A DNA stretch of 64,000 nucleotides from Zychaea mexicana (GCF_025766255.1 NW_026516822.1:1-64000); one strand, 5' to 3'. Counted from the first letter of the stretch, positions 36,236 to 50,228 are shown. Notes: generated from the letters alone by a model not told the origin. Numbers and translations are program-made.

Positions 36236-39200
36236 CTACATATCTTCGTCTATAAAGAAAGAGTCTAAGCTTCCTTGGAAGGTTCCTACTGAGGATGCCC
36301 TCGAATCCCTGGTTTGTTGCTTCTTCTTGACATCATCAGATGCTACTGTGATCGGCTCGTCGTCATGGTCTTTTGGTGGTGGTGTCAGTTTTGGGGATTC
36401 ATTTATGTCCAATTGTACGAGTGTTGGAGGTTCAGTTATGGTGTGACTTCTGGTTGGTGGTTCGGATAAAGGCATGGTTGGTTTAGAGGATGGTTCTTCC
36501 GACAAACGGCGTCGGGAAGGTAATTCGGTCGTAAGTGAGCTTCTAGGTCGAGTAGGAGGCTCTGCTGAGGCACGGCCTGGTCGAGGCGACGGTGTTTCAT
36601 CCGGATCTTCGAAAAGAGTGCTGGACGAAGGGACTGGAATTGGCCTGTGAGGGTGTGTGGACATGCTAGAAGACCTGGCAAGATCTGCTGTCGTCGTAGA
36701 TGAACTTCTTCTCATAAAGGACAGCAGTGTACGTCTGCGTGCGGGTGGAGAAAACTCTTGGTGCTGCTGCTGCTGCTTATGGTAATAATCATCCGACTTT
36801 TCCTTATGTTCAGCACTATGTATGCTTTCACGAGTAGGTGTAGTAACTTGCGTTGACGAGATTGATGACGCAGTTGATGTTGACGAAACTTCAAGTGACG
36901 GCTCCTTGACCGAGGAGTTGTTCGTAGATGTCGGGAGAGCAACGATAGCACGTCTATGAGCATACTCTTCATGAGCCTTGATAGCATCGTTCGAAAAGAC
37001 AGTTTCGACGTTGCTAACCAAGTCTCGAATAAGCTTGTACGGATGCCGGTCGTGCAGATTTAATGTGCTTTCGACCTGTGGTCGTATCAGCACATGACAA
37101 AAACTCACAGCAAGATCATGTAGCATCTCTTCTGTTTCAGTTTTATCGCCTTTTGCTTCTGCTATTAATCTACAAATATAGCATCACATCTCAGATATTG
37201 TACCAGACATTTTTTTCGGTCCTTTTCCTGTTTTTACCTGTGAAAATGCTCCAATAGTGCTTTTAGGGTATAAAAGTTCGATGATGGTAAGGTGGTTAAT
37301 AGCTTTCTAACAGAAGCCATACGTGCAGCTTCATCAAGATGCTCTAATAAATTGTGTAAATGAAAACGCTTAGCAGCTACAATAACAACAGAGAGTACGT
37401 TAAATCACTTATCAATGCGGCACTATAGACTTACGATTGGTATATAAAAGTTTGATGGGGTCATATAACTCAAATGTCAGTAGACATTCGGGTAGCTCCA
37501 TAAGATATAAACGTATTAAAGATGCTAACACCATCACGTCATATCGTTCTAGGTTTTGGTTCATCAAAACAAGAGAAAGTGATGGCATGTTCAACTTGTC
37601 TCGGGCTTCATGTGCTTGATCCAGTTGGATTTCTGTAGTCCACATTTTCGTTCGCTCTAGTAAATATGTTTCGATATATCAGTCAAATGTTACTCGGACA
37701 GGGTACCATGTGTCTCGCTACCTTCTTTGTAGATTTGTGAGAAACCTAGCAAATTATTTTCCATTGAATTTAGTATTTCCAGATGCTTTTAATTGGGAAG
37801 AAACAAAAAAACCAAAACCATTATTATGCAGCCGTAATACTTTAACAAAATTACTTACTAGATTCAATTGCTGAAAGACCTTGTGAAACTATTGGAGGTA
37901 CAGCCACCTTATGGATTTGTGCATACTCTTCCAACGGTACACCAAAGATTTGATCTGTTATATGTAATCAATCGTATACCATCGACTATGTTTTTAGTAA
38001 TGGATAGAGTTGATGAAAGTGTTATTAGGAATATTTGACTTTCTCTTACCCATAGCAGCACCGTGAAAATAGTTGATATATAGAAGCGGACGTGGACAAA
38101 ATCGCCCAGTGCGGTACTGTTCAACAATAAACTGTACATCCTTGTCTGGTTTCAATGTTTCTTGATACAACATCATCCGATCATAGAGCTCTTTGTAAAA
38201 CGGTATTGAGTTGGAGAGTATGGCAGCGGTGCTCACGAATGCTACATAATATACACCATCAAGGGTGAGTGCTATGAGCACAACTTATCACGTAGTAGCT
38301 AAGTACAATGTGGAGCATACCTTGTTTTATTGTCTGTATGCGCTCGAGCTCGAGACTTTCCATTTCCTCATAGTGAGAGAACTAAATATACAAGATTAAT
38401 GTTGATTCTTGCACATCCCTACCTCTCTCCCAGTTAACATGACTTTTACTTACCAATGCCTCTTCTGTTTCCATTCTTATGAGATCCACTTCTTTGACAC
38501 AGCTGCGATACACTTTGTCTGCATGATCCATTTCTTGAATCGCTCGGTAGCATGCATCTTCTATCGAGCCATTATTGGATCGTCCCCAACGCCCAAACAG
38601 TGAGCCCATTCCACTTGATGTAGAATCGAATGATTTACTTTGCTCGGCGAGATATTCCGAGTAAGATGTGCCCGGCATGCCGATCGTCGGATACTCAACA
38701 GTATATCGAGCATCTTTGGAAAAGTCGTTCGAAGGAGAGTAGGAGGCGACGGAAGAGGAAGAGGAGGCAGTGGCAGATGACGGTCTCAAATATCCTTGGA
38801 CGAGAAGCGCCTGACAGAGTGTGACCGAGTCTTTCTCTGGATCGTCGAACATCGGACCAAGATCGATAGTAATTGACCAGCCACTCACATTGCTGTGGCG
38901 TGAGGAAACCTCATCCTGATTTTGCTGAGATTGTTGAAGTATATGCTCCACAATGGCTTGTCCACTTAACCCATCCAACTGTTCCAAAATCCGAGATAGT
39001 TTTTTGCGCGTAAACATCCAGTCATGAACCCAAATAGGGTCGTCTGGGTGCTTATACTCTGGGCATATCCCTTGCAATGCTCGACATTTTTCAACATAGG
39101 TTGCGCTCGCTTGATCCAGCACCTTGGCAGAGTCGATAAACTGTGTAATCTTGTCATCCATCATTTTCTTGGCTTGTGTGACGATGCGCTTATATCTGCT

Positions 39201-39593
39201 GGAGAAACGTCCTAGCGGATCAAGTACAGTGTTTGTCAAGTTGTTGCCGCGCTGTCGGTGTGTGTTGGCAGAATCGCTGCTTTCTGCGCGTACGACTTCG
39301 AAGCATTTCTTGAGCCCGGCTCCAATGTCTCGATCGAACGCTTTGTCATTGCTGCTGCTTGTTGTCGTTGCTGAGTTAAGCGATTGTTGGTCGAGAGCAG
39401 TCAATTGGTTGGCGTACGTCTGCTCGACAGCTGCTCGTTTTTGAAGGTAGTCGGCGATCACCTGATTTTCTTCAATGGATTGTTGAAGCTTTTGATGAAG
39501 GACAATGAGTCCGTGAGAAAAGTCTGGAATGCCGTTTTGTGAAGCATTGGGTGACCAAAAGGAAGCGTAAAATGGGTAACGGTGATGATGCAT
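36236..39593 (-). CDS. RGD2: F-BAR / DEP / RhoGAP-domain protein (Rgd2-like)
   Basis: Membrane-curvature-binding regulator of Rho/Cdc42 GTPases. Eight exons: 38454-39593, 38321-38381, 38050-38241, 37859-37954, 37722-37745, 37435-37656, 37238-37376 and 36236-37169, totalling 935 residues. An N-terminal F-BAR starts at FYASFWSPN with coiled-coil helices (LQKRAAVEQTYANQL). A DEP-like insert follows around WSITIDLGPMF, and F-BAR helices resume at KVYRSCVKEVDLI. The RhoGAP-like region runs from IFGVPLEEYAQIHKVAVPP through LASLIRLYLMELPECLLTF to the AVSFCHVLIRP helix. The canonical GIFRxSG arginine-finger loop is not visible; a short segment with a 24-nt exon (SFSQIYKE) stands in its place. The C-terminal ~240 residues are disordered, Ser/Thr/Pro-rich with PPTR-type motifs. 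The start is the ATG at 39593, since the frame upstream opens with a non-ATG codon. Confidence 0.8.
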
Positions 39594-40844
39594 TTGATAT
39601 ATAGACAAAGGGAACAAAAAGCGAAAAAATATACTATTAGGTAAAGGTGTATATTATAGTTATGAAGCGGTTATGCTGAGAAAAGAAAAGCATTTCATGC
39701 GTTTGCTGTGCACTGCCTGCCTCTTTTGGAGACTAGTAGGCTGGTCAGTGTTACTCGAAAGTCAGTCAGCTCATCTTACTTCTCAAGGGAATCACCCCAG
39801 TTATTGGAATGTTTATAGAAAAGTTGATTTTTTATGGCCAAAACAAATGTCTTTATGTATGACAAAGCCTACCAAGCATATGCGCTTACTGTAAATATCC
39901 ACTAATGCCAGTGGCGATGCACAAGAAGACTGTTGTCAGATACACAAGTTCATCAAGCGGAGCGGATTTATGAATGCGTGTTTTAAGTCTGCACCAGCAG
40001 TGTATCGAAAGTACGTAAAAGCAAAGTGAGCTGTATTCAACCGTCCGCTTAGTACTGTGTATAGCTGTTGAATAAACATCGAGTGCGTGTTATGGTGCAT
40101 AGTATTATATACAAGCTTGCTCCATGGCATTGATACAGAGTCCACGACTAATTAAAGTTAATTTGATTTTGTTGTCATGACAACATAGTTTCATCCCGCA
40201 ACAAGTTGCCATACCTTGCACTACATGATCTGTTACGACCATCTTCACGCTTGATTCTCTACACCATATAAAAAAGCTCTGCTTGTTATTAGCAGAAGCA
40301 TATACGGATTTAATAGTTAATCTGTCAGTTTCATATATAATTAGAAACGGTATTAATTATTTTCAAGTTTTTAGACCATTTTACGTTTTACTAACATTTT
40401 CTGATCATCAAGCGGTAGCTTTTGTAAGTTAGTAGAGATATTCCGCAATACAGTGATACAATTATGATCGTCAAACACCACGGTTTAGATACGATAATCG
40501 TTTGTCCAGTCTCACGCAAGTTTTTTAAGAAAGCGTTGATGTTTTTCTGTAGTGTGCTGTGTGTGTGACACGAAATCAGTATGTCGCTTAGCAAATGTTT
40601 ATCGATGCTTTTTAGGTGCCTCACGCAGGACAGCACCCCTTTGCCCAGCATTTTGAAGCCCGCTTTTGCTTATGAACAAGCGCGGCACCTACATATCTTC
40701 TACAGCCATACCAACACTTTTTTTACCGCAACTCTTTTCTTCTTCCTCTCCTTCTTTTCAATTAAAAAGCGGCCTTGCAGTAATTGTGTTTGGTTCCCTA
40801 GTCACTTTCTAATCTTCAAGCCCTCGATTCATAAAGCCCCCATA
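39594..40844. other. divergent promoter region, no gene seen
   Basis: About 1.25 kb between the RhoGAP and VPS8 starts. Short frames (39936-40145, 40391-40651) lack any domain. A T/C-rich leader precedes the VPS8 ATG. Nothing else supported. Confidence 0.5.
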
Positions 40845-43800
40845 ATGGATGCGAGGTCACAGTCTGTCGAAGACTTTGACCGCGAAAGCAGTAGTAGCAG
40901 TAGCACCAACACCGACAACAACCATCTCGCACCTACTTCCATGGAGCGGACCAGCAGTACAAACACCATAAAGTTTCGTAACAACTACGATGCGCTGTTA
41001 AAAGAAGTGCTAGAAGAGACTTCTGAAGACGAAGACGAAGACCTTTTAAACAACATTGACATTGACATTGACATTGATACCGCTACAGCCGAACTGCCTG
41101 ACGAACTTCGTGCAGCACTGGAAGATCGGCAAATTGCGGACAAGTATCTCGCTACTCTCAAAAATTATATGAGCCATCGCCGATCGCACTCACTTGGCTC
41201 AACCACCAGTCTCAAGGGCGACTACTCGAGGTGAGTAGTAAGAAAGTGCGAGGAAGGAGCGAGGAAAACATGTATGCGTGGTGATAGTGTGCAAGAGAGT
41301 GAAGGACCGACCGACATAACATTTTCTTATATAACAACTCACTATTTATGCAGCCCCAATACCCCGATACAGCCAACGTTTTCGCATCATCAACAGCCAA
41401 AACCATTTTTTCGTGCACAACCCGACCCACTTTCTAGAATTCTCGATGCTGTGCCTTATCATACCCGTCTTGTCAATGGTGTCCAACCCTTGACCGTACT
41501 CGAGCAAAAGTTTCATGCGCTACGTATTCCCGAACTTGATTTACCAACCGTCGCGGACGGCATTATCCAATCGCGTCTTGGCGACCTATACAAAATACAA
41601 GACGAACTTAATATCCACCTACACGGCGGTCCGCTCGTGAAAAATACCAGCATGGCGTATAAGATCGGTGAAAAGAAGAAGCATAAAGTCATGAATCTAC
41701 TGGATGAAATTAGCAAAGAAATAGGCCTCTACGAAGAATTTGTAAAGCGAGGTAAGTGACTTACTTCTTGGTCGTCCCAGCTCCCACCGCTTCGTCCAGA
41801 TTGTCAGTTATAAGTATTGATATATTTCTGTCTTCATTCAGCACACTATTTGACGCTGGAGAGTATTTTGAATGAAGTGGATAGTGGTGATGAAGAATAT
41901 TACCCTGAGGATAATGAGACTATGTTGACCGATTCGAGTCTGAATCATTTCGTACGTTTTATTAGTCTCTTGATCGGCATCTTTCTGTTGCATGGTATTT
42001 TAGTGAAAGGCATATTGGGATATTAATTATACGCTGTCAATAGGAATCGTCTTCGGATATATCACGCGCAACACCAGGCACTCCGGTTTCACCAGCAACA
42101 TTCTCGCCTACACCTTCAGCTATCACATCCAAAACGCCTCGACGAATTTCATCTAATCCAGCTCTCTCCTTATCGGCTGAGCAGCAAGCAAAACTGACTA
42201 ACGCAGTAGTCATGCGATCCGCTTCTGAACAAGATAACCGAAGTGTATCTCGACAATCTTCAGAATTCGGTACATTTGCTTCTGATCGATCACCTTCTGT
42301 ATCGCTTAATGTTGAGGATGTCGAACCTTGGGAGGCATTTAAATGGACGTCCCTTAAAAAGATATCGGATCAATTGTATGCTGATGAGATGAGACGACAT
42401 AATGGCCTTGTATCAGTAGTAGCCGTAAGTTTCATCGTAATAAATGTTCTAATTGGGAATACTTGCTCACCGATTGTCTCTTTCTAGGTAAGCGGCGTAA
42501 TAGCAATTGGCACTACTCGAAGTTTGGTGTTCGTGTATGACTATTCGCAAAACTTAAAGTGTATTTTGGGCGACAGTGCACGGGGTATGTGGATGTTAGT
42601 GCTGGAGGAGGGGAAAAAGAGATGCATACTAAATAGCATGTGAAACATAAACATAGCTGTGGAGATCGGCTCCGTGACATCTCTGGCAATATCTGCAGAC
42701 CACACAACAATCGCTTCTGGCCATAGTCAGGGCTACATTGTAGTGTGGGATATCAACAAGCCTGCCAATCCAGTTCGAATCATCGATCCAATACCAGCCA
42801 GCCAGGCAACAAAGTCATTAAATGCTCAGCAACATCAACAACAACAAACGCTACGAAAAGAAGGTCATGTTAAAGGAGCAGCGATTCTTCATATCGGATT
42901 TGTTGGTGTGAAAAAATCCGATATTGTATCAGGAGACGACCAGGGCATGGCCTTTTACCATGTATTATACAAGGTTGTAATGGTAAATGCTGTCGACACT
43001 ACGCGTATCCTCGGTCGGTATCAGAACCTTTCATTTCCTGGACTGGACAATGGAGGCATGGGCGAAATGCCAAAGCCGAGAAGACCCAGCACCGTGTTTG
43101 CCATGCAGCCGCTGCCTTTGGGTCAAATAGCCCATCCCGCAGAAAATTTTGGTCTCGTAGCTTTGCTTACGCCTTACAAAATGATCATTGTTGGTCTCAA
43201 ACCGACGCCTCAGACCCAGTACAAATATTTGAAACCTAAAGGCGCTCCAGCAATCACAACCTCGTCGACCGCCGAGAATAACAACGACCATCCAGACGCT
43301 GAATCCAGGCAACAACAATCACAGCAACAGCAGCAGCAAGAAACGAGGGACGAGCAATTTGGCAACAAAACGCCCAGCGAGAATCTCGCGGGATGTCTGG
43401 CTTGGCTTCCAGTGATGAAATCGGATATATCAGGCGAGTCAACTGGCGTCAAAGGTAAGCTACTAGGCCAGTAAAGATGAAAATCTTGAGATAAAGAAGT
43501 ATGTTAATGATCTTTTGCAAATAGATAAGGGTGCCAAACCTACTACCGCACCTAATGATCCTATGCTGGCTTTTTCGTGGGGAAACCATCTACTTATTCT
43601 TCGCGTCGGAATCGAGAGTCCAGATGGCCCCCATGCGCCGGTTCGAGGTGCTCGCAACACAAGCAGTAATAAGAACAAGCGTGGAAGCAAGCTGGAATTT
43701 GTAAAATATGGCGAACACAAATGTCGGGACGTGATTGTCGGTCTGCAATGGATTAACAGACAGGTACGTTCCTAGGGGCCCCTGACAGAGCTTCTTTTTC

Positions 43801-46800
43801 TCTCTTTTCCAAATATACTTATGCAAGCACATAGATTTTGGTTCTTATAACACCCAATGAAGAGATGATACTCTTTGATCCGAAAAATATGGTTGAGACC
43901 GAAAGAGCCAGTATTCGAAACAAACAACTTGTCTACCATGATCGTTTTAATTCACCGTTGGGCGACCTGGTGACCGAAACTACTACGGCTCCTGCTCAAA
44001 CGCAGCAACTTCAACAGCAGTCAGGTCTTGGTATCAATGACGTGTTTACGCCATACAGGACTGTTGAAATGGCATACTATCATTCGATAAGGGCCTATAA
44101 AGGAAAACTTTTCTTATTGGTAAGTGAGGTTTACGTTGCTGATGAAAGAGTTTCTCTTATCAACGTGCTTCAAACATGTTAATATTCCCTTGAATTTTCA
44201 AAGGGACTGAACAAACTTTATATCGGTGCACTGCTGTCTTGGGCAGATCGGATAATTGCTCTTGTTCGCGCTGGCGACTTTTTAGAAGGCATTGAGCTTG
44301 CGACACTCTTCTACAACGGCAGATATACCCAGACCGTTGTTGGTTTACCCGAAGACGAGAAAGCTCGCAAGTACACGGTGGGCGAGAAACTGAAAGAGCT
44401 ATTGGATGCATCCCTGAACTATACTTTCTCACCTACACGAACGTACGAAGGTATGGCTGACGAGGCTGCTGATGGCGTCGGTGGCGGCGGTGGTGCTGTC
44501 TTATTCAAAGACCTTGCCTCTGGATGCACAAAGGCGTGTCTCTCGATGGATAATCTGGAGTACTTGTTCGATGTGGCCTACGAACGATTTGTCGAGTCAG
44601 ATGTGCGTGGTATCTTCCTCGAAGTCTTGGAACCGTATATTCTGCAGGACAAGGTATCGGATATTCCACCTGCTGTCATGAAGGATCTGGTGAACCATTA
44701 TTGTTCCAAACGCATGTTGGCACAGCTGGAACAAATTATTTGGCACGTGAACCCACAATGTCTGGATATCGATCAAATCGTAAGCGTCTGCCATCGAGAA
44801 GGACTCTATGAAGCAATGATGTATGTATGGAACAGAAGCATGGATGACTACGTCAGCCCTGTGGTGGAAATGCTCAAAGTGATTCGATCCGTGATTAAAG
44901 ATGAGAGCACAAGGCTTGCCGTGTCCCAAGAATTCAATCATTATCCCACCGGTGAGCGCACGCGTCTCACGAGTGCTGCTAGTGGTAGCACAATGGAGTT
45001 GGTTGTAGACGAGCCAGAGGAGATCACAACTAGTCCTCGGAAAAGTGCAGAAAAGCTGTTTGACTATTTCAAGCTTATCCTCACAGGACGGACATTCCCG
45101 GATGGCTTACCCATGGCTACTTCAAAAGCAAACGAAGCACGAAGCGCTGTTTACTCTTTCGTGTTCTCCGGACGCTGTGTCATCTGGCCAAAAATTGGTG
45201 GTAGTCTGGTATTAACTGCGGACGACGATGATCAAATGTCCGAGCCAACATACCCGTACCTACGTCTACTTCTACGATTTAGCACCAAGAAATTCTTAGA
45301 AGCACTGGAGATCGCATTCGAGGATCCATGGCTGAACGGCGGTGAAGATATTTTGACTTCAACATTAGAGGAGGATCTGCAAGGAAAGGTCATTTCGCGC
45401 CAAATCATTGTGAACACCCTTTTGGACGTCATGGGAGGAGGACACTCAGGCAACGGACTTCCACTTCCCCCTCCACGACCAAAACAGTCGATATCCGCAT
45501 CGACCGTGCACTCTTTCAGCAACCACGGAACGAGTTCGACCAACACGACAGTGGATCGCGAAAACGAAAGCCTAATACAGCTTTATATGTTTATCGCTTC
45601 CAATCTTCACAAGTACACGACATTTATCCTATTACCGCCAACCACACTGCATAACATTCTTGTCCGTTTATCTGACGATCACGACCCCAACACACGACAA
45701 GAGCGCCAAGCAGCCGTTCAAAGTCTGCTCACAGTATACAAGCCCATGAATCCGGATCAAATGGTTTCTTACTACGAAGATGCAGGGTTCTGGCAAGTTT
45801 TGGAAAGCGTTTATCGACGTGAAAAGAAATACGGCAAGCTCGTAGAGGCGAATCTCAAGGATGATGAACGACGGACAGAAGTTTTTGATACCGTGTACCG
45901 ATTGCTGGATGAACGATCGGATTTGAATGACAAGAAGCGAAGCGAAGTCAAGAGCATTTTCATGATCCGGATATCACAGTTCGTTGAAATAGACGGACAG
46001 AAAACAGCTGAGATCGTGGAGGCGTTTTTTAACAGCAGCCATGAGGAGGCTGTTCGTCGGTTAGAAGAAGATCAAGAGTTCGACGACGAGGAGTATCACG
46101 ACACGGCCAATCAACGTGTCTTCCTGTACCTTCGCGGCTTACTAGAACCAGCTACAGACGTGGACGAGATGGAAAAGGCAGCAGCGACCAACAAGGTGTA
46201 TGCGCCTCCGGCAATACCTAATGTCAGCACATCCATCCACGAACGATATCTCGAGCTTATGTGCCGCTTCGACCCCTCCGGAGTATACGACTACCTCAAT
46301 ACCAAGCTCGTGAATGACGTGAATCTAGACGCTGTGCTAAAGAGCTGCGAAGAGTACGAAGTCATTGATGCGGTGGTATGGATTATGGAAAAGAGCGGCA
46401 ATACTCAAGGCGCGTTGGAGAAGATGCTCAGTGTAGCAAAAGAAAAAGTAGAGGCGATACTACAGATAATTCGAGATCACACTCATGCCAAGAGTGTGTG
46501 GACGTTTGAAGAGCAAGGTGTTGTCAGCAGCTGCCTTATCGGCTTAAATGGCGTACTACGAGTTGGAACACGATTATGCGAAAACAGCAGCAACAGCCAC
46601 TCTGCTGCCGACGAACACGACGATCATGTCGAGTCGCTATGGTTCCGCCTACTTGATTCATATGTCGAGTCTTCAATCGAGGTACTTAATGCGCTGACCG
46701 CAGCAACTAAACCACGAGGGTTACAGCAACACATTGTCTCGTCCTTCAAATCGTTGGTACAGTCCATCTTAACGCATCTCCTACTATCGACTTCTCCACA

Positions 46801-47494
46801 AGTATCGTTGCCACGGCTATTGTCAAGGCTCATCGAGTCTCAGGCACGAGGTGAAAACACCTTTGCAGATTTTCGCGATATCTTCCGAAGCATGCTGGAC
46901 ACGTACAAATACGAAGGAAAACTCCTAGAAATGACCAATCGACTTTTTGACCGAGATCTCTTCAAAGGCGTTGAAGATATGGTGCGCGGTAAAGGACGAG
47001 GATGGCGGCCACGGCGCGCTGTCTGCGACATCTGCGGTGAAGGTATCCTCGATATCTCGCTTTTGGAGCAACCATTGGCTTGGAATCTGGATGATGATGA
47101 AGACGACAACGATGAGAGCAAGGTTAAGGTCATTGAAGATGCTGGTAAAGACGGTGACGACGCGGATGCCGAAAAGTCAGGCAAAGAACAGCCGCTAGAT
47201 GTACAGAATAATAGGGATATCATGGTATTCCGCTGCACTCACGCCTATCATCGACAATGTCTCGAGTCAACGCGACAGTCAAGTGGCGAGGATCGATGGC
47301 AATGTGTTATCTGTCACCATGGCGAAACTGCAAAAGAAGACCAGCAACAAGTGCGACTGCAGGAACAGCAGCAGCGACAACAGCAAAGCAATACCGATGA
47401 AGAAGTACAAGAGCAAGTCCAGGAACAAGAGCCACCACCGCCACCTAAAAAGGAGAGCAAGGGGAAGGAGCGTGCAGTAGTATCACCTCATTAA
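40845..47494 (+). CDS. VPS8: Vacuolar protein sorting protein 8 (CORVET subunit)
   Basis: Rab5/Vps21-binding subunit of the CORVET tether for early endosome fusion. Nine exons: 40845-41230, 41354-41751, 41842-41951, 42044-42424, 42488-42584, 42657-43454, 43525-43763, 43835-44119 and 44204-47494, giving 1,994 residues. The N-terminal ~400 residues are acidic and serine-rich. A WD/beta-propeller follows (VTSLAISADHTTIASG, then YIVVWDI). Then come the helical Vps8 core (SWADRIIALVRAGDFLEGI) and clathrin-like repeats. A C-terminal RING-H2 begins CDICGEG and resumes at FRCTHAYHRQCLE with CVICHHGE. About 65 mostly acidic residues separate the first cysteine pair from the rest of the RING. The tail is glutamine-rich. 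It is considerably longer than yeast Vps8 (~1,270), mainly through the N-terminal extension. The family call is strong. Confidence 0.92.
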
Positions 47495-47832
47495 TTTGTA
47501 ATACCATGTCTATATGTATACCGTTTGTTTGGTTTGTTTATACTTGAAAAGAGTGTTTACAAGAACATAGAAGAATCTAGTAGTCTAAAGAATTATGCAT
47601 TCAAGGTGTGTGCGCGTGTTGTGGATGTTTAATGGGGTTTAGCAGGGGAGGGGGAGGGTGTTGTTTTTTTACAAGAGGGGGATAAAATGAGATGGGTGGA
47701 ATTGTGAGTGTGTGTATTTGTAGTAGGAAGAAGAAACGTGTGTTAATGTGTGCAGTTGTGGGATGACAAAGAAGAAAACAGTTGTACAGATGAAATTGAG
47801 AAAAGATAAAAAGTAAGAAACAATTGACAGGA
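47495..47832. other. convergent intergenic region
   Basis: A 338-bp G/T-rich gap between the 3' ends of VPS8 and the mitochondrial carrier. No feature beyond low-complexity G-rich runs. Confidence 0.6.
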
Positions 47833-49482
47833 TTATTTTGGAAGAAGCTTTGCTGCTACCTCAGAGGGTGGCCACTCCCCTCGGTTCCGCAATGCTTCTT
47901 CCACATGCAAGATTTGTTCATAAATAACGAACATGACGGCGCTCTGCAAACTGGTCCAAAACACCCGCGGTCCAACGCCTCTAAATAAGCCGCCCAGCCC
48001 ATGGTTTTTATAGTTCCACATCATGCCTTCGAGAATGCCGCTGTAATGCTTCGGCCCCATCTGCTGGTTATTTGAGGGACCGGTACTTGATGGTGGGTTA
48101 TTTGAACCTGATCCGCCTTTCTTCTTGCTTTGCTGTGTCTGTAATAACGTCTTCATAAGATCTAACGGTGTTGTTATAGCGCCGGCAAGGCCGCCTGCCA
48201 TCGAACCCGTCAATAAGTCAACGCCGATGGGTAAGTGTTCGCCATCGTACTGCTTTTTAGCGAATTTTTTGAATTGTTCTATTTTACCCCCCCATCCTTG
48301 ATTAGTACTATGTCCGTAGCCTTAACCGTATCGAATCCAACCAACAGCCCAATGACTAACCATAACATGCAAACTGTAAAGCGGAATAGGGAACGTCGCG
48401 AAGAATTGTAGCAGTGAATCCATGGAACAATGCACCGAATCCATCGTATTTTACAATCTATTTACAAGAGTGTCAGTATCATTACTATGCAAGCTCCAAT
48501 TTCAAAATCCATATAATTCATCCCCTTCTATAGACCCTATCCATATTTCCTCGAAGGATTGTTATACTAATATCGTATATAAACATACCACTTTAGTTGC
48601 ATGCCAAGTGCCTCGGTAGTTGTACCCACTTATAAAATGAGGGTTGTTATATCGACCTTGGAGTTGCATACGTGTTTTCAAGACTTCAGAAGGGACGTAG
48701 AATACAGATGCCAAAAGGTCGCCAAGGGAACCAGCCGTCAAGTGAGAAACCACTTCTGGCACATTATAACCTGTCAAAGTCCGTTTCGTAAATTCATAAG
48801 CGCTGAAATAAAGTGTTGTCGCAGGAACTAAAAGCAGTACACATGAGATACGTCATCTGAAAGTTTAGTTTACGTATGTTTATACTTGTTTAGTGGACCT
48901 CTCTGGTAACCCCTAGTCTCAAGGCCCATACTCAACAAAGACAAAGAAAACAAAAACTCACGAGATCCGAGCATAGCAGGTGTAATGCCTGCATACAGTC
49001 CTCGTAATACACCTTCTTCCTTCCAAATGAGTCTGTATGCTTGCACCATGTTGTGGTATTTTGAAGGTCGGTGATGGGGTTGTCCTTGCACACGAGTTTT
49101 AACGGTATCTACGCTATATTTGTACACATGAAGTTAATTTCTCTGCTTAATATTCCTCTCACTCTGATCGACAATACCTGTGCATCATGAAATCGCCAGA
49201 AGCGCCACCGATCGCACCAGCAACAATCGTCTAAGAAAACGCGCGTCAGTTGAGTGTTTGCATAAGCTTTTTTTTAGTTGGGTGGAAGGGAACGACGACA
49301 ACGACGGCATCAATAACAACGTCTTTGCGCGATCCATTCGTGTTAAACACCCAAGAGGTGAAAAAAAGCGTGAGGCTTACATCAAAATACGGTGGAAAAT
49401 TTATGTTGGCATCCAGCCGTGTTGACGGTATATTGAGATGCTTCCCACTAGCTTCCGGACTCGGAGCATCAGAAGCATGCAT
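47833..49482 (-). CDS. MME1: Mitochondrial carrier, Mme1 (YMR166C)-type magnesium exporter
   Basis: Six-helix SLC25 carrier of the inner mitochondrial membrane; the yeast orthologue exports Mg2+ from the matrix. Six exons: 49381-49482, 49178-49230, 48962-49113, 48589-48827, 48361-48457 and 47833-48278, giving 362 residues. The three carrier repeats show [25 protein letters not shown] and [15 protein letters not shown]. Strong family matches include [14 protein letters not shown] and the [16 protein letters not shown] segment. The third repeat deviates from PxDxxKTR, reading KTL. A 35-residue polar insert with [18 protein letters not shown] follows the third signature, as in yeast. The start is the ATG at 49482; the frame opens upstream without another ATG. 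Substrate is by orthology only. Confidence 0.87.
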
Positions 49483-50228
49483 TGAACGATCGAGCTTTGA
49501 CAAGAAATATAGTAAATATAGCAGAATACTTCCCCACGCTTGGGAGGCAACGCATCAGTCTAAAGTCCGGAGTCTAAATCGGTCCGATGAGTGATACTGA
49601 ATTTCATGTGGATTGCTTTTCCTTGCGGCTTGCACACTTTTTCTTTGACCCAGCACTTCTACACAATTGGTGAACTCTTGCAGCTTCCTGAATTATGCTA
49701 CTGGAGTCGTCTATGGCAAAAATTTTAGATAACACTCGTGCTCTTATCGTTGTATCTGGGTCGGCGGTGGCGATACCTGTGCACCATGAAGTATGTATAG
49801 TACTCTGTACGTTACGCGTCTACTGGACATTCTATATGAAAGACAATATCTTATCCCTTCTTACGGATTTTTTCTGTTGGCATAACCACAGAAATATATT
49901 TTTCGATGCCACACCAATGCTTTTATGCATCACGATTTGCGTCGTGACGTTTTGACGTCCAACTTAGCTAATGCTGGTGGATCAACCATACCAACAGTTG
50001 CCAGGACAGTATCCCTTCAATGTCTTCTTCCATGTATTAAGTCACATGAAGGAGGATAAGCGGTTCCCTCGTGTACTCACACAGTTCATGCACTGATGAT
50101 ATAAGACGAGCTGTCTTTATGGCCATCGAACCCGGTGAATTGTAGATCCGTAGAACTCCGGTACGTCCCTGAAGTGAGCGTTTTAGGTTTCTGACAGCCT
50201 TGAAAGCCTACTTGATCAGCAAAGATAA
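49483..50228. other. divergent promoter region, no gene seen
   Basis: About 750 bp between the carrier and helicase starts. The plus-strand frame at 49695-49955 shows no domain and is likely chance. Confidence 0.5.

Noticed and set aside
37746..37785. Upstream acceptor (AAAAG at 37786-37787) for the RhoGAP exon 5
   Set aside because: It gives a phase conflict with exon 4, or an unlikely GC donor; the AG at 37746-37747 restores frame with canonical sites.
46840..47238. Minus-strand frames opposite the VPS8 C-terminus
   Set aside because: Serine-rich products of antisense acidic codons; no domain.
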